A stretch of 64,000 bases of DNA from Flavimobilis marinus (GCF_900113055.1 NZ_FONZ01000005.1:98338-162337); one strand, 5' to 3'. Numbered from the stretch's first letter, positions 42,018 through 52,709 are shown. Notes: a model not told the origin generated them from the letters alone. Numbers and translations are program-made.

Positions 42018-42883
42018 GCGACACGATCATTCCCCGCGTCCCGCTGGGCGACGGCGTCGCCGACTTCGTCGCGTGGGTCACCGACGCCGGAGAGGTCGTC
42101 TTCGACAGCATCAAGACGGTCCTGCTGGGCGCCTACGAGGGACTCGACCTCGTCCTGACCTCACCGCCCTTCTGGGTGATCGCCCTGCTGCTGTCCGGCC
42201 TCGCGCTCCTGGCGAAGGGCTGGAAGCTCGCCCTCGGCTCGGCGATCGGGTTCTCGGTCATCGCCGCGGTGGACCAGTGGTCCAATGCGATGGACACCCT
42301 CGCCCTGGTCATCCTCGCGAGTGGCATCGCGCTGGTCATCGGCATCCCGCTGGGCATCTGGGCCGCGCGCAACGATCACGTCTCCCGTGCCGTGCGGCCT
42401 GTCCTGGACTTCATGCAGACGATGCCCGCGTTCGTCTACCTGATCCCGACGGTCGTCATCTTCCTGACCGGCGCGGTGCCGGGGATCGTCGCGACCGTCG
42501 TCTTCGCCCTGGCCCCCGGCGTCCGCTTCACCGAGCTCGGCATCCGCCAGGTCGACAAGGAGGTCGTCGAGGCCGGCCACGCGTTCGGCGCGAGCGAGGG
42601 ACGCATCCTGCGTCAGATCCAGCTCCCCCTGGCCATGCCGACACTGATGGCGGGCGTCAACCAGGTCATCATGCTGTCCCTGTCGATGGTCGTGATCTCG
42701 GGTCTGACCGGTGCGGCCGGCCTCGGCCGCGACGTCGTCGGTGCCCTCCAGCGAGTCAACGTCTCGCTCGGCTTCGAGGCGGGGCTCGCGGTCGTCATCC
42801 TCGCGATGTTCCTCGACCGGGTCACGGCGGCCTTCAGCGCCCGCTCACCCGTCGCCCGCGCGATCGCCACCGCCTCGGCCTGA
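42014..42883 (+). CDS. proW: Glycine betaine/proline-type ABC importer permease
   Basis: A 289-aa permease. A first hydrophobic region (FWVIALLLSGLALLAKGWKL) is followed by the usual membrane segments, with AARNDHVSRAVRPVLDFMQT and MPAFVYLIPTVVIFLTGAVP, both landmarks of ProW/OpuAB. The EAA-like loop is VVEAGHAFGASEGRILRQIQ. ATG 42014 overlaps the proV stop. Confidence 0.94.
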   Translation: MSDTIIPRVPLGDGVADFVAWVTDAGEVVFDSIKTVLLGAYEGLDLVLTSPPFWVIALLLSGLALLAKGWKLALGSAIGFSVIAAVDQWSNAMDTLALVILASGIALVIGIPLGIWAARNDHVSRAVRPVLDFMQTMPAFVYLIPTVVIFLTGAVPGIVATVVFALAPGVRFTELGIRQVDKEVVEAGHAFGASEGRILRQIQLPLAMPTLMAGVNQVIMLSLSMVVISGLTGAAGLGRDVVGALQRVNVSLGFEAGLAVVILAMFLDRVTAAFSARSPVARAIATASA

Positions 42884-42890
42884 CGGCCTC

Positions 42891-42910
42891 GCCCGGCCCC
42901 GCTGCCGGGC
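42891..42910 (+). terminator. Intercistronic stem-loop before proX
   Basis: GCCCGGC (42891-42897) and GCCGGGC (42904-42910) pair around a 6-base loop between proW and proX. It may set the relative level of the binding protein. Confidence 0.45.
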
Positions 42911-42975
42911 CCCCTGAACCAGCACGTCACCAGCACAACCCTGGACGCCCGCCCGGGCGTCCGCGAAAGGAAAGC

Positions 42976-43905
42976 ATGACCTTCTCACGCACGGCACGAC
43001 GTTCCCTCGCAGCGGTCTCCGCGCTCGGCCTCGGCCTGACGCTCGCCGCCTGCTCCTCCGAGGACGAGACAACGCCTGCGGGCTCGTCGAGCCCGACCGC
43101 GGCGGACAAGAACATCACGATCGGTGTCCACAGCGGCTGGGACGAGGGCATCGCCGTCTCCCACCTGTTCAAGGTCATGCTCGAGGACGACGGTTACGAG
43201 GTCCAGGCGGAGACCGCAGACGCGGGCATCGTCTACACGGGCCTCGCCGGCGGCGACTACGACGTCAACTTCGACATGTGGCTGCCGATCACGCACGCGG
43301 ACTACCTGAAGAAGTACGAGGACGACCTCGAGCAGCTGGGCGTCTGGTACGACGACGCCAAGCTCACGATCGCTGTGAACGAAAACGCTCCGATCTCGTC
43401 CCTCGCGGAGCTGGCTGAGAATGCGGACGCGTTCGGCAACCGGATCGTCGGCATCGAGTCCGGTGCGGGCCTGACCCGCATCACGCAGGACGAGGCCATC
43501 CCGACGTACGGGCTCGAGGACATGGAGTTCGTCATCTCCTCGACCCCGGCGATGCTCGCCGAGCTCAAGAGCCAGACCGAGGCGGGCGAGAACGTCGCCG
43601 TCACGCTGTGGCGTCCGCACTGGGCCTACGACGAGTACCCGATCCGCGACCTCGAGGACCCCGAGGGCGTCATGGGCGGCGCCGAGGAGATCCACACGGT
43701 CGGCCGTGACGGCTTCTCTGCCGACCACCCGGACGTGGCCGCGATGATCAAGGCGTTCACGCTGAACGACGAGCAGCTGTTCTCGCTCGAGAACATCATG
43801 TTCAACGAGAACCAGGGCGAGAACCCGGACGAGTCCGTCCGTCAGTGGCTCGAGGCGAACCCCACGTTCGTCGACGACCTGAAGACGGCCGCCGGCCTCA
43901 GCTGA
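42976..43905 (+). CDS. proX: Glycine betaine-type substrate-binding lipoprotein
   Basis: A 309-aa protein with a lipobox LAAC (Cys26). The mature OpuAC-type domain has ITIGVHSGWDEGIAVSHLFK, GGDYDVNFDMWLPITHADYL and VTLWRPHWAYDEYPIRDLED; its Trp residues are likely the aromatic cage that binds quaternary amines. GGAAAG precedes ATG 42976. It completes the importer with proV and proW. Confidence 0.94.
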   Translation: MTFSRTARRSLAAVSALGLGLTLAACSSEDETTPAGSSSPTAADKNITIGVHSGWDEGIAVSHLFKVMLEDDGYEVQAETADAGIVYTGLAGGDYDVNFDMWLPITHADYLKKYEDDLEQLGVWYDDAKLTIAVNENAPISSLAELAENADAFGNRIVGIESGAGLTRITQDEAIPTYGLEDMEFVISSTPAMLAELKSQTEAGENVAVTLWRPHWAYDEYPIRDLEDPEGVMGGAEEIHTVGRDGFSADHPDVAAMIKAFTLNDEQLFSLENIMFNENQGENPDESVRQWLEANPTFVDDLKTAAGLS

Positions 43906-43939
43906 CCCCAGGGCCCCGCGGCCCCGCGGCCCCGACGAA

Positions 43940-43984
43940 GAATGGGCGGTATCTGTTGCTCTCAGCAACAGATACCGCCCATTC
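43940..43984. terminator. Perfect 21-bp hairpin between convergent proX and hemL
   Basis: Arms 43940-43960 and 43964-43984 are exactly complementary over 21 bp with a 3-base loop; the stem contains GGGCGGTATCTGTTGC. It lies 34 bp after proX and 36 bp before the hemL stop. Its moderate GC contrasts with the flanks. Confidence 0.85.
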
Positions 43985-44020
43985 CCGTGTCCCGGGAACG
44001 GGACTCGGATCGGGACCGGG

Positions 44021-45343
44021 TCAGACGGCCGGCGTCGCCGCTGCCGCTGCGCGGGTTGCGGCCGGGAGGGCGCCGACGATCTGGTCGAGCGCCGCGTCGT
44101 CGTGCGCCGCCGTGAGGAACCAGGCCTCGAACACCGACGGCGGGAGCGCCACCCCGGCGTCGAGCATCGCGTGGAAGAACGGCGGATAGCGCCAGGACTC
44201 CTGGGCGAGCACGTCGGCGTAGCTCCGCGGACCGCCAGCGCGCACGAGCCCGTCCCCGAACGCGAAGGAGAACAGCGAGCCCGCGCGCTGGACCGTGTGC
44301 GCCACACCCTCGGCGGTCAGCGCGGCGCTCACGGCCTCCGACACGATCCCGGCGGCACGGTCCACGTGCGCGTACACCGCGTCGTCGGCGGCCCGCAGGG
44401 TAGCCAGGCCGGCGGCGACGGCCACCGGGTTCCCGGACAGCGTGCCCGCCTGGTACACCGGCCCCAGCGGCGCGAGGTGGTCCATCACGGCGGCAGGCCC
44501 GCCCACGCCGGCCACGGGCATCCCGCCGCCGATGACCTTGCCGAACGTGAAGAGGTCGGGGGCCCAGCCCTCGGGCTGACCCTCCAGGCCCCACCAGCCG
44601 GCGCGGCTGACGCGGAAGCCGGTGAGCACCTCGTCGAGGATCAGCAGCGCGCCGTGCGCCGCGGTGATGCGCCGCAGGCCCGCGTTGAAGCCAGCGTCCG
44701 GCTCGACGACGCCCATGTTCGCCGGAGCCGCCTCGGTGATGACGGCGGCGATGCGCGGGCCGTGCTCGGCGAAGGCGGCCTCCACGGCTGCGAGGTCGTT
44801 GTAGGGCAGCACGAGGGTCTCGCCCGCGGACGCCTCGGTCACGCCGGCGGAACCGGGCAGTGCGAGGGTCGCGACGCCCGAGCCGGCCTGCGCCAGGAGC
44901 GCGTCGAGGTGCCCGTGGTAGCAGCCGGCGAACTTGATGAGCAGGGGACGGCCCGTCACGCCGCGCGCGAGGCGCACCGCGGTCATGGTTGCCTCGGTCC
45001 CGGTCGAGACCAGGCGCAGCTTCTCGACGGCGGGCACGCGCGCGATCACCTGCTCGGCGAGCTCGGCCTCGGCCAGGGTCGGCGCGCCGAACGACAGCCC
45101 GCGCGCGGCGGCCTCCTGGACCGCGGCGACGACCGCGGGGTGCGCGTGCCCCAGGAGCGCGGGGCCCCACGAGGCGACCAGGTCGACGTACGTGCGACCG
45201 GCGCCGTCGGTGATCGTGGCACCGCGGGCGGAGGTCACGAACCGTGGCGTGCCGCCGACCGAGCCGTAGGCGCGTACGGGTGAGCTCACCCCGCCGGGCA
45301 GCACGGACTGGGCCCGCGCGAAGGCGTCCTCGTTGGTGGTCAT
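44021..45343 (-). CDS. hemL: Glutamate-1-semialdehyde 2,1-aminomutase
   Basis: A 440-aa PLP enzyme that converts glutamate-1-semialdehyde to 5-aminolevulinate, the second step of the C5 pathway. It shows [20 protein letters not shown] at the start, [28 protein letters not shown], and the PLP-lysine segment [16 protein letters not shown], with [20 protein letters not shown] after it. It is the last gene of the heme operon, and its ATG 45343 overlaps the hemB stop. Confidence 0.96.
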   Translation of the reverse strand: MTTNEDAFARAQSVLPGGVSSPVRAYGSVGGTPRFVTSARGATITDGAGRTYVDLVASWGPALLGHAHPAVVAAVQEAAARGLSFGAPTLAEAELAEQVIARVPAVEKLRLVSTGTEATMTAVRLARGVTGRPLLIKFAGCYHGHLDALLAQAGSGVATLALPGSAGVTEASAGETLVLPYNDLAAVEAAFAEHGPRIAAVITEAAPANMGVVEPDAGFNAGLRRITAAHGALLILDEVLTGFRVSRAGWWGLEGQPEGWAPDLFTFGKVIGGGMPVAGVGGPAAVMDHLAPLGPVYQAGTLSGNPVAVAAGLATLRAADDAVYAHVDRAAGIVSEAVSAALTAEGVAHTVQRAGSLFSFAFGDGLVRAGGPRSYADVLAQESWRYPPFFHAMLDAGVALPPSVFEAWFLTAAHDDAALDQIVGALPAATRAAAAATPAV

Positions 45344-46314
45344 CGGAGCATCCCCGCCACTTCCTGGGCCCAGTAGGTCAAGATCATGTCCGCCCCGGCG
45401 CGCTTGATGCCGACCAGGGACTCGAGGATCGCGCGCTCGCGCTCGATCCAGCCCTGCGCGGCGGCGGCCTCGATCATCGCGTACTCGCCGGACACCTGGT
45501 AGGCGGCGACGGGCAGGTCCGACGCCGCCGCGACGTCCGCGAGCACGTCCAGGTATGGCCCGGCGGGCTTGACCATGATCACGTCCGCGCCCTCCTCGAC
45601 GTCGAGCGCGACCTCGCGGGCCGCCTCGCGGCGGTTGCCCGGCTCCATCTGGTACGTCTTGCGGTCGCCCGTGAGCGTGGACTCGACGGCGTCGCGGAAC
45701 GGCCCGTAGAAGGCGGAGGCGTACTTGGCGGCGTAGGCGAGGATCGCGGTGTCGGTGTGCCCGGCCGCGTCGAGAGCCTCCCGCACGGCGCCGACCTGGC
45801 CGTCCATCATCCCGGACAGGCCCAGCATGTGGCCGCCGACCTCCGCGTGCACGAGGGCCATCTCGACGTAGCGGGCGAGCGTCGCGTCGTTGTCCACGCT
45901 GCCGTCCGCGCGCACGAGGCCGCAGTGCCCGTGGTCGGTGAACTCGTCGAGGCAGACGTCGGTCATGACGACGAGCGCGTCCCCGACCTCGCTGACGACG
46001 TCGGCGATCCCGAGGTTCAGGATGCCGTCGGGGTCGGTCGCGCCGGAGCCGACGGCATCGCGCGTCGCGGGGACGCCGAACAGCATGACGCCGCCCAGAC
46101 CGGCCTCGGCCGCAGCGGCGGCCGCCCGGCGCAGCGAGTCCCGGGTGTGCTGCAGCACGCCGGGCATCGACGGGATCTCCCGCGCTTCGCTGAGACCTTC
46201 GCGGACGAACATCGGCAGCACGAGCTCGCGGGCGTGCAGCCGCGTCTCGGCGGTCAGCGACCGCATCGCCGGCGAGGTGCGCAGGCGGCGGGGGCGGTAG
46301 TACGGCGTGGTCAT
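45340..46314 (-). CDS. hemB: Porphobilinogen synthase (delta-aminolevulinate dehydratase)
   Basis: A 324-aa enzyme that joins two 5-aminolevulinate molecules. It starts [20 protein letters not shown] and shows [10 protein letters not shown], the metal site region [32 protein letters not shown] and the Schiff-base lysine in [15 protein letters not shown] 46314 overlaps the hemD stop by ATGA, and its own stop overlaps hemL the same way. Confidence 0.96.
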   Translation of the reverse strand: MTTPYYRPRRLRTSPAMRSLTAETRLHARELVLPMFVREGLSEAREIPSMPGVLQHTRDSLRRAAAAAAEAGLGGVMLFGVPATRDAVGSGATDPDGILNLGIADVVSEVGDALVVMTDVCLDEFTDHGHCGLVRADGSVDNDATLARYVEMALVHAEVGGHMLGLSGMMDGQVGAVREALDAAGHTDTAILAYAAKYASAFYGPFRDAVESTLTGDRKTYQMEPGNRREAAREVALDVEEGADVIMVKPAGPYLDVLADVAAASDLPVAAYQVSGEYAMIEAAAAQGWIERERAILESLVGIKRAGADMILTYWAQEVAGMLR

Positions 46315-47123
46315 GACGGCCTTCCGGGCTCGGGCGTGCGGCGGCTCGTGGCGCCCGCGAGGGCGGCGAGCAGGGTCGCCACGGTGGCGGGGACGCTGGG
46401 ATCGGGCGCGACGTCGGCGACGCGGATCCCGAGCGACTGCGCGGTCTCGGCGGTGCGCGGGCCGAGGCAGACGACGACGGGGTCGGGCCCCGCGCTCGTG
46501 CGCAGGCGCGCCCACGTGGTCGCCACGCTCGATGACGTCAGCACGACAGCGTCGACGTCGTGGGCCTCGGCGCCGAGCGAGTCCGCGGTGAGGGTCTGGT
46601 ACGCGTCGACCGCGGTGACGTCCCATCCCTGGGCGGTCAGACCGTGCTCGAGCTCGGGGCGTGCCAGCGCGGAGTGCGGGAGGAACGCGGTGGCCGGGCC
46701 CAGGGGGCCGAGGTCCGTGACCATGCCGCGGGCGGAGTGCTCCGTCGTGGGCACGTGCTGGACGGTGAGGCCTGCCTGCTCGGCGCGGCGGGCGGTCGAG
46801 GGTCCGACGGCGGCGACGCGTGAGCCCCGGGCGGCCTCGGCGAGCGTCACGCGGGGCCGCGGTCGCATGCCGGCGGGCGTGGCGTTGACCTCGAGGGCGA
46901 CCTCGAGCGCGTCCACGGTGCGCTCGCTGGTCAGGAGCAGCCAGTCGAACACGCCGTCGCGCAGGAGGCGCAGGGCGTGCCGGACCGGCTCGCGGTCCTT
47001 GGGTGGTCCGAAGGTGATCAGCGGCGCGAGCACGGGATCGAGGCCGGCCTCGACGAGGGCGTCGGACCACCGGGCGCCAGCCGTCCCGTCACGCGGCACC
47101 AGAACTCGGGGGCGGGCAGTCAT
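46311..47123 (-). CDS. hemD: Uroporphyrinogen-III synthase
   Basis: A 270-aa enzyme that closes and inverts ring D of hydroxymethylbilane. The two-domain fold shows [36 protein letters not shown] at about residue 70, and [16 protein letters not shown] with [17 protein letters not shown] near 190-220. Sequence conservation is low in this family, as expected. ATG 47123 lies four bases after the hemC stop; GTG-type starts further up are rejected. Confidence 0.92.
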   Translation of the reverse strand: MTARPRVLVPRDGTAGARWSDALVEAGLDPVLAPLITFGPPKDREPVRHALRLLRDGVFDWLLLTSERTVDALEVALEVNATPAGMRPRPRVTLAEAARGSRVAAVGPSTARRAEQAGLTVQHVPTTEHSARGMVTDLGPLGPATAFLPHSALARPELEHGLTAQGWDVTAVDAYQTLTADSLGAEAHDVDAVVLTSSSVATTWARLRTSAGPDPVVVCLGPRTAETAQSLGIRVADVAPDPSVPATVATLLAALAGATSRRTPEPGRPS

Positions 47124-47127
47124 TGCT

Positions 47128-48063
47128 TCACTCTCGCCCGGCGGGCCCGACCGGTGCAAGCGCAGCGGCCCCCTGGGCGAGCAGGTCCGCGGCTGCGTCG
47201 CGGCCGAGCGCGACCGCCTGGGCTACGGGGTCCGGGCCGAGCGCAACCTCGCGGTGGTCGCGCAGCACCCTCGACCCGTCGAGGGCGGCGACCACCACGT
47301 CCAAGCGCAGCACCGCGCCGTCGACGAGCCCGAGCGCGCCCACCGGGGCAGCGCAGCCTGCCTCCAGGTGCTCGAGCAGTGCGCGCTCGGCCGCCACGGC
47401 GACCCGCGTCGGCAGGTGGTCGAGGGCGGTCAGCCCGGGGATGACGTGCTGCTCGTCGGCGCGGCACTCGACGGCCAGGGCGCCCTGGCCCGCCGCGGGC
47501 AGCATGACGGCCGGATCGAGCAGGTCCGTGGCGGCGTCGAGCATGTCGAGGCGGGCGAGGCCGGCGGCCGCGAGGACGACGGCGTCGAGGTCCGCGGTGA
47601 TGCGCGCGAGCCGGGTGCCGACGTTGCCCCGGATGTCCACGACGTCGAGGTCTGGGCGGACCGCGAGCAGCTGCGCCTTGCGACGCGGGGAGCCCGTGCC
47701 GACGCGCGAGCCCTGCGGGAGGGTCTCGAGGGTGTGGTCGTCGCGCGCGCAGAGGGCGTCGCGCGGGTCGACGCGCTCGGGCACGGCGGCGGTGACGAGC
47801 CCGGGGGCGGCGCCGGTGGGCAGGTCCTTGAGCGAGTGCACAGCGACGTCGCAGCGTCCCTCGAGGAGCGCGTCGCGCAGCGCGGTCACGAACACGCCCG
47901 TGCCGCCCAGCTGGGTGAGCGAGCCGCGCAGGCGGTCCCCGTCGGTGCGCACGTGCACGGTCTCGATCTGGGCGCCGCCCGCGGCTGTGAGCGCGTCGGC
48001 CACGTGACCCGTCTGGGTGGTCGCGAGGGCGGAGGCGCGGGTGCCGATGCGGACGGTCGTCAC
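47128..48063 (-). CDS. hemC: Hydroxymethylbilane synthase (porphobilinogen deaminase)
   Basis: A 311-aa enzyme that polymerises four porphobilinogens. It begins [20 protein letters not shown] and has [34 protein letters not shown] and the dipyrromethane-cofactor Cys in [15 protein letters not shown]. The start GTG 48063 overlaps the hemH stop as GTGA. Confidence 0.96.
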   Translation of the reverse strand: MTTVRIGTRASALATTQTGHVADALTAAGGAQIETVHVRTDGDRLRGSLTQLGGTGVFVTALRDALLEGRCDVAVHSLKDLPTGAAPGLVTAAVPERVDPRDALCARDDHTLETLPQGSRVGTGSPRRKAQLLAVRPDLDVVDIRGNVGTRLARITADLDAVVLAAAGLARLDMLDAATDLLDPAVMLPAAGQGALAVECRADEQHVIPGLTALDHLPTRVAVAAERALLEHLEAGCAAPVGALGLVDGAVLRLDVVVAALDGSRVLRDHREVALGPDPVAQAVALGRDAAADLLAQGAAALAPVGPAGRE

Positions 48064-49235
48064 GAGTCGGCCCCCGCGACCGTCGGCTTCACCGCGCCCG
48101 CCGGGTTCAGGCAGCACCCCGCGGGGCAGACGTCGAACCAGGGGCCCAGGCGCGTGTCGGAGCGCCGCGTGGCGCCCTCGAGCCGCTCGCCCACGAGGTC
48201 GGCCAGACCGGTGACGAACTGCGGGTCGACGCCGGGGGTGGGCACGCGCTCCGCGACGAGCCCCAGGGACGTCGCCGTCGTCATGGCCTCGTTGTCGAGG
48301 TCCCAGAGGACCTCCATGTGGTCGGAGACGAACCCGAGCGGCACGATCACGACGCCGCGCACGCCCTCGCCGGCGAGCTCGGTGATGCGGTCGTTGATGT
48401 CGGGCTCGAGCCACGGCGTCGTCGGCGCGCCGGAGCGGGACTGGTAGACGAGCTCCCAGGGCGTCCCGGCCAGGCCTGCGGCGTCCATGACGAGCTCCGC
48501 GACCGCGAGGTGCTGGGCCTCGTACGCGCCGCCGTCGCGCCACGGCACGCCCTCCTGCGGGCCGGTGGCGCCAGCCGCGCGGGTGGGGATCGAGTGCGTC
48601 GAGAACAGGACCCGGACGTCGTCGGGCGAGGCCTGCGCGCCGGTCGCCTGGGCGACCTGCTCGCGGAGGCGACCGGTGGCGCCCTGCACGCCGTCGACGA
48701 ACGGGCCGACGAACCCGGGGTGGTCGAAGTACTGGCGGATCTTGTCGATCTGCAGCTCGCCGGTCAGCCCGGTCTCGTCGAGCGCCCGGGCGAGGTCCTC
48801 GCGGTACTGCCGGCAGCCGGAGTAGGAGGAGTACGCGCTCGTGACGAGGGTGAGGATGCGCCGGTGGCCCGCGGCGTGGGCCTCGCGCAGGGTGTCGGCG
48901 AGGTAGGGGGCCCAGTTGCGGTTGCCCCAGACGACGGGCAGGTCCCAGCCGCGGGCGGCGAGCTCGGTCTCGAGGGCCGCGCGCAGCTGGCGGTTCTGGT
49001 CGTTGATCGGGCTCACGCCGCCGTAGGCGCGGTAGTGCACCGCGACCTCCTCGAGGCGCTCGTCGGGGATACCCCGGCCCCCGGTGACGTTGCGCAGGTA
49101 GGGCAGGACGTCGTCCTGACCCTCGGGTCCGCCGAAGCCGAGCAGGAGCACGGCGTCGTACGGCGTCGGCTCCGTGCCGACGCGTGCGGGCAACGCCCCG
49201 GCGACGGAGGCGAAGTAGTCCTCGAGCGTGCTCAC
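48060..49235 (-). CDS. hemH: Coproporphyrin ferrochelatase
   Basis: A 391-aa ferrochelatase (CpfC). It has [44 protein letters not shown] with the active-site His and [16 protein letters not shown] with the active-site Glu. A C-terminal VCPAGCC together with the Cys in YSGCRQY suggests the [2Fe-2S] cluster known from actinobacterial ferrochelatases. It inserts iron into coproporphyrin III, the substrate implied by the adjacent hemQ. The start GTG 49235 overlaps the hemQ stop. Confidence 0.95.
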   Translation of the reverse strand: MSTLEDYFASVAGALPARVGTEPTPYDAVLLLGFGGPEGQDDVLPYLRNVTGGRGIPDERLEEVAVHYRAYGGVSPINDQNRQLRAALETELAARGWDLPVVWGNRNWAPYLADTLREAHAAGHRRILTLVTSAYSSYSGCRQYREDLARALDETGLTGELQIDKIRQYFDHPGFVGPFVDGVQGATGRLREQVAQATGAQASPDDVRVLFSTHSIPTRAAGATGPQEGVPWRDGGAYEAQHLAVAELVMDAAGLAGTPWELVYQSRSGAPTTPWLEPDINDRITELAGEGVRGVVIVPLGFVSDHMEVLWDLDNEAMTTATSLGLVAERVPTPGVDPQFVTGLADLVGERLEGATRRSDTRLGPWFDVCPAGCCLNPAGAVKPTVAGADS

Positions 49236-49957
49236 GCTGTGCCGACCAGGATCTGGGTGAGCTCGGCGACGTCGACGCGGCGCCCCGTGTAGAAGGGGAT
49301 CTCCTCGCGGACGTGGCGGCGGGCCTCGGTGTAGCGCAGGTGGCGCATAAGGTCGACCAGGTCGGTGAGCTCGTCGGCCTCGAGGCCCAGGAGCCACTCG
49401 TAGTCGCCCAGCGCGAACGCCGAGACCGTGTTGGCGAGCACCTGTGGGTAGTCGCGGCCCATCATCCCGTGGTCCCGCAGCATCGTGCGGCGCTCCTCCT
49501 CGGGCAGCAAGTACCACTCGTAGGAGCGCACGAACGGGTAGATGGTCAGCCAGCGCGCGGGCGGCACGTCGCGCATGTAGGCCGGAAGGTGCCGGGCGGT
49601 GAACTCCGCAGGGCGGTGCACCCCCATCGCGTTCCACGTCGGCAGCAGCGGTGCCAGCAGCCCGGTGCGGCGCAGGGTGCGCAGGGCGGCCTGGACGTCG
49701 GCGGCCTCGGCGCCGTGCAGCCACACCATGGCGTCGGCGTCCGCACGCAGGCCCGACACGTCGTAGAAGCCTCGCACCGTGACGTCGCCGGGCAGGGCGG
49801 CGGCGGCGGTCTCGAGCTCGGCGGCCAGCGTCGCGGCGTCGGTCCCGGTCGGGGCGGCCGCGGGGTCACGGCGAAGGACGGCCCAGAGGGTGTAGGCGAC
49901 CGGTTCGGGTCCGGTCTCGGTGGCGGACGCGCCGCCGTACACGTCGGAGGAGGTCAT
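49232..49957 (-). CDS. hemQ: Coproheme decarboxylase (ChdC)
   Basis: A 241-aa dimeric ferredoxin-like enzyme that turns coproheme into heme b using hydrogen peroxide. It shows [48 protein letters not shown] with the catalytic Tyr, and [20 protein letters not shown]. Its presence defines the coproporphyrin-dependent route. ATG 49957 is preceded by a 105-bp gap after hemY that may hold a promoter. Confidence 0.95.
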   Translation of the reverse strand: MTSSDVYGGASATETGPEPVAYTLWAVLRRDPAAAPTGTDAATLAAELETAAAALPGDVTVRGFYDVSGLRADADAMVWLHGAEAADVQAALRTLRRTGLLAPLLPTWNAMGVHRPAEFTARHLPAYMRDVPPARWLTIYPFVRSYEWYLLPEEERRTMLRDHGMMGRDYPQVLANTVSAFALGDYEWLLGLEADELTDLVDLMRHLRYTEARRHVREEIPFYTGRRVDVAELTQILVGTA

Positions 49958-50062
49958 GGCCCTCAGTCTGCGCCCGTGGGGAGGCGAACGGAAATCGACG
50001 GAGAAATGTCACACCGGGAAATGACGACATGTCTGCAAACCCTCGCAGGGGCCATATGTCGG
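49958..50062 (-). promoter_or_regulatory. Gap between hemY and hemQ with repeated ATGTC motifs
   Basis: This is the only real gap inside the heme gene cluster. It contains the palindrome GACATGTC (50026-50033) flanked by two further ATGTC copies (at 50005-50009 and 50056-50060). A hexamer CAGACT lies seven bases before the hemQ start on the minus strand and could be a -10. A heme- or redox-responsive site is possible but unproven. Confidence 0.4.
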
Positions 50063-51553
50063 CTAATCCGCGAGGTGGCCGGTGCCATTCTTGAGCTGCT
50101 CGGCGAGCGCGGTCGCGACCGCCCGGGCGTCGGCGACCACGGCCGCGAGACCGGTGCCTGCGATCCAGGCGCCGGCCACGTGGAGGCCGGGCTGCTCGTG
50201 CGCCGCCGCGCGCACGGCGCGCACGCGGTCCGCGTGGCCGACGCCCGCGTAGGGCAGGCCCGCCGGGAACCGCACGACGGCGGACCCGACGACCTGCTCG
50301 GGTGCGACCGGCACGCCCAGGAGCACGCCGACGTCGTGGATCGCCGTGCTGATGAGCGCATCGTTCGACGCGGTGGGCGCGTCTGCCTCACCGAGCCGCC
50401 CGAACGACAACCGGACCACGTGGTGGTCCCGGGGCAGCGCGTCACGGACCCAGTCCCACTTGGCGCTCGCGTGCGTCAGCGCCTTGGCGCGGATCCCCAA
50501 CGCGGGCCCGGCGCCGGGGGCGACGAGCACGCCCGTCCCGCGTGGGGCGTCGTTGAGATCGGGGTGCTCCAGCACGAGCGTCACGAGACTGACCCCGGCG
50601 CCCCCGGACGGCTGCGGGATGGTGACCCCGGGGAGCAGCGGGGTGAGGAGTGCGCCGGCGGCGGGGAGGTCGGTCGCGACGACGACGTGCGCGGCGCCGA
50701 GCGTGGCGCCGTCGGCGAGAGTCAGCCGCCACGGCGAGCGCCGCGTCCCCGCCACGCGCTCGATCGCGTCGACGCGCGCCCCGGGGCGGATCACGCCGCC
50801 GTGGCCGACGACCTCGTCAGCCAGGGCGGTGACGAGGTTGTGCATCCCGCCGCGGATCCCGGCGACGGCGGCCCCGGCTGGTGCGGCGGCCCGCAGTGCG
50901 GCAGCGGCCGCCATGAGCGAGCCGTGCTCGGCCACGGCGCGGCGCAGTCCCGGCGCCACCGCGTCGACGTCGAGCAGCATGGGGTCGGTCGAGTGCACGC
51001 CGCCGGCGACGGGCGCGACGAGGCGGTCGAGCACCTCCTGTCCCAGCCGGGCCCGCACGAGGTGGCCGAGGCTCACGCTCGTGCCGGCGCGGCCCGTACC
51101 GATGCGACGCGGGAGGTAGCGGTCGAGCCGTGCGCGGCGCACCGCTGCTCGGCCCGCGACGCGCTCGATCTCCTCGAGGTCCGTCGGGATGCCGAGCACG
51201 CCGGATCGGGGCAGCGGTGCCGCGCCGGCGTCGTGGGCGACCCAGGCGCCCACCGGCGAGGGCGGCACGACGCGCGAGGTCAGGTGCAGCTCCTCGAGGA
51301 GATCGGCCACCGCGACGCTGCGCGTGGCGAACGACTCCGCGCCTGCGTCGACGGTGACCGTGCGGAAGCGTCCGCGGCCAGCGGCCTGCGCGGTGGGGTC
51401 GCGCTGCACGGTCAGGGGGCCGACCACGCCGCCCAGGTGCCGCGAACCCTCGAGGACCTCGACGTTCAGACCCGCGCGGGCGAGGTCGCGCGCGATCACG
51501 AGCCCCGCGACACCGCCGCCGACGACGACGACGCGCGGTGCCCGGCGACTCAC
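50063..51553 (-). CDS. hemY: Coproporphyrinogen III oxidase (CgoX/HemY)
   Basis: A 496-aa FAD enzyme. The N-terminal dinucleotide motif VVVVGGGVAGLVIARDLARA and the extended VEVLEGSRHLGGVV fit the protoporphyrinogen-oxidase superfamily; DAGAESFATRS, HSTDPMLLDVDAVAP and HVAGAWIAGTGLAAVVADAR complete it. In the coproporphyrin route it oxidises coproporphyrinogen III to coproporphyrin III. GTG 51553 overlaps the hemE stop as GTGA. Confidence 0.93.
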   Translation of the reverse strand: MSRRAPRVVVVGGGVAGLVIARDLARAGLNVEVLEGSRHLGGVVGPLTVQRDPTAQAAGRGRFRTVTVDAGAESFATRSVAVADLLEELHLTSRVVPPSPVGAWVAHDAGAAPLPRSGVLGIPTDLEEIERVAGRAAVRRARLDRYLPRRIGTGRAGTSVSLGHLVRARLGQEVLDRLVAPVAGGVHSTDPMLLDVDAVAPGLRRAVAEHGSLMAAAAALRAAAPAGAAVAGIRGGMHNLVTALADEVVGHGGVIRPGARVDAIERVAGTRRSPWRLTLADGATLGAAHVVVATDLPAAGALLTPLLPGVTIPQPSGGAGVSLVTLVLEHPDLNDAPRGTGVLVAPGAGPALGIRAKALTHASAKWDWVRDALPRDHHVVRLSFGRLGEADAPTASNDALISTAIHDVGVLLGVPVAPEQVVGSAVVRFPAGLPYAGVGHADRVRAVRAAAHEQPGLHVAGAWIAGTGLAAVVADARAVATALAEQLKNGTGHLAD

Positions 51554-52662
51554 GGCAGCGCCGTCTCGTGCACGACCTGGACGAGGCGGGTCAGGACCGC
51601 GGGGTCGGTGTCCGGGGGCACGCCGTGCCCGAGGTTGACCACGTGCGCAGGCGCCTGACGACCTTGGGCGAGGACCTCGCGAGCGTGCGCGTGCAGCACG
51701 TCCTCGGGGGTGAAGAGCATCGCCGGGTCGATGTTCCCCTGGAGGGGGACGGCGTCGCCGAGCATGGTGCTGGCCTCGGACAGCGGCGTGCGGTGGTCGA
51801 CGCCCACGACGTCCGCCCCGACGTCGCGCATGGCCGTCAGCAGGTGGCCGGTCGAGGTGCCGAAGTGGATGACCGGCACGGGGCGTCCGCCGACGTCGAG
51901 GCTGCGGACCTCGCGCAGCGCGAGGGTCGAGTACGGGGCCACGTGGCGCTCGTAGTCGGCGAGCGACAGCGACCCGGCCCAGGAGTCGAACAGCTGGGCG
52001 GCGCTCGCGCCGGCGCGCACCTGGGCCGTGAGGAAGTGGCCGGTGACGTTCGCGCACCAGCGCAGCAGGGCGTCCCAGACCTCGGGCTGGCCGTGCATCA
52101 TGGCGCGTGCGGCGAGGTGGTCGCGCGAGGGGCGACCCTCGACCATGTAGGCGGCGAGCGTGAAGGGTGCGCCCGCGAAGCCGATCAGCGGGGTGTCGCC
52201 CTCGCCGCTCGCGCCGGGGAGCTCGGCGAGGCCGGCGACGGTGAGCGCGACGGCCTCGGCGACGGGGGCGAGCGCCGCGTCCGTGAGCTGGAGGTCGCCC
52301 AGGCGGGCGACGTCGTCGGCGGTGCGCACGGGCGACCCGAGGACGGGGCCGACGCCGGGGGCGATGTCGACGTCCACGCCCGCGAGGCGCAGGGGCACGA
52401 CGATGTCGGAGAAGAAGATGCCCGCGTCGACGCCGTGGCGGCGCACGGGCTGAAGCGTGATCTCGCTCGCGAGGTCGGGGCGCAGGCAGGACTCGATCAT
52501 GCCCGTGCCGGCGCGCAGCTCGCGGTACTCGGGCAGCGAGCGACCGGCCTGACGCATGAACCAGACGGGCGTGACGTCGGGACGGTCGCCGCGGAACGCG
52601 CGCACGATCCGCGAGTTTTCTGTCGTCCCGTCAGATAAAGGGTGGCCGGATGTGATGTTCAC
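51550..52662 (-). CDS. hemE: Uroporphyrinogen decarboxylase
   Basis: A 370-aa enzyme that decarboxylates uroporphyrinogen III to coproporphyrinogen III. It has PVWFMRQAGRSLPEYRELRA, GIFFSDIVVPLRLAGVDVDI, LIGFAGAPFTLAAYMVEG, and QGNIDPAMLFTPED near the C-terminus. GTG 52662 lies six bases after CACAAT on the minus strand, so it is probably near-leaderless. It heads the eight-gene heme operon and is divergent from hemA. Confidence 0.96.
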   Translation of the reverse strand: MNITSGHPLSDGTTENSRIVRAFRGDRPDVTPVWFMRQAGRSLPEYRELRAGTGMIESCLRPDLASEITLQPVRRHGVDAGIFFSDIVVPLRLAGVDVDIAPGVGPVLGSPVRTADDVARLGDLQLTDAALAPVAEAVALTVAGLAELPGASGEGDTPLIGFAGAPFTLAAYMVEGRPSRDHLAARAMMHGQPEVWDALLRWCANVTGHFLTAQVRAGASAAQLFDSWAGSLSLADYERHVAPYSTLALREVRSLDVGGRPVPVIHFGTSTGHLLTAMRDVGADVVGVDHRTPLSEASTMLGDAVPLQGNIDPAMLFTPEDVLHAHAREVLAQGRQAPAHVVNLGHGVPPDTDPAVLTRLVQVVHETALP

Positions 52663-52709
52663 CCGTCGATTGTGCTCCGGAATGCGCCCGATGCTTAAAT
52701 CGAGGGGCC
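52663..52709. promoter_or_regulatory. Divergent hemE/hemA promoter
   Basis: Only 47 bp separate the two GTG starts. On the minus strand CACAAT lies six bases before hemE; on the plus strand TTAAAT (52695-52700) lies nine bases before hemA. The two directions must be controlled together. No clear palindrome is present. Confidence 0.5.

Noticed and set aside
45244..48447. A 1,067-codon open frame on the plus strand opposite the heme genes
   Set aside because: It is a shadow caused by high third-position GC; the minus strand encodes hemL, hemB, hemD, hemC and hemH with all family motifs.
49184..51658. An 824-codon plus-strand open frame
   Set aside because: Antisense to hemQ, hemY and the end of hemE; composition is typical of shadow frames.
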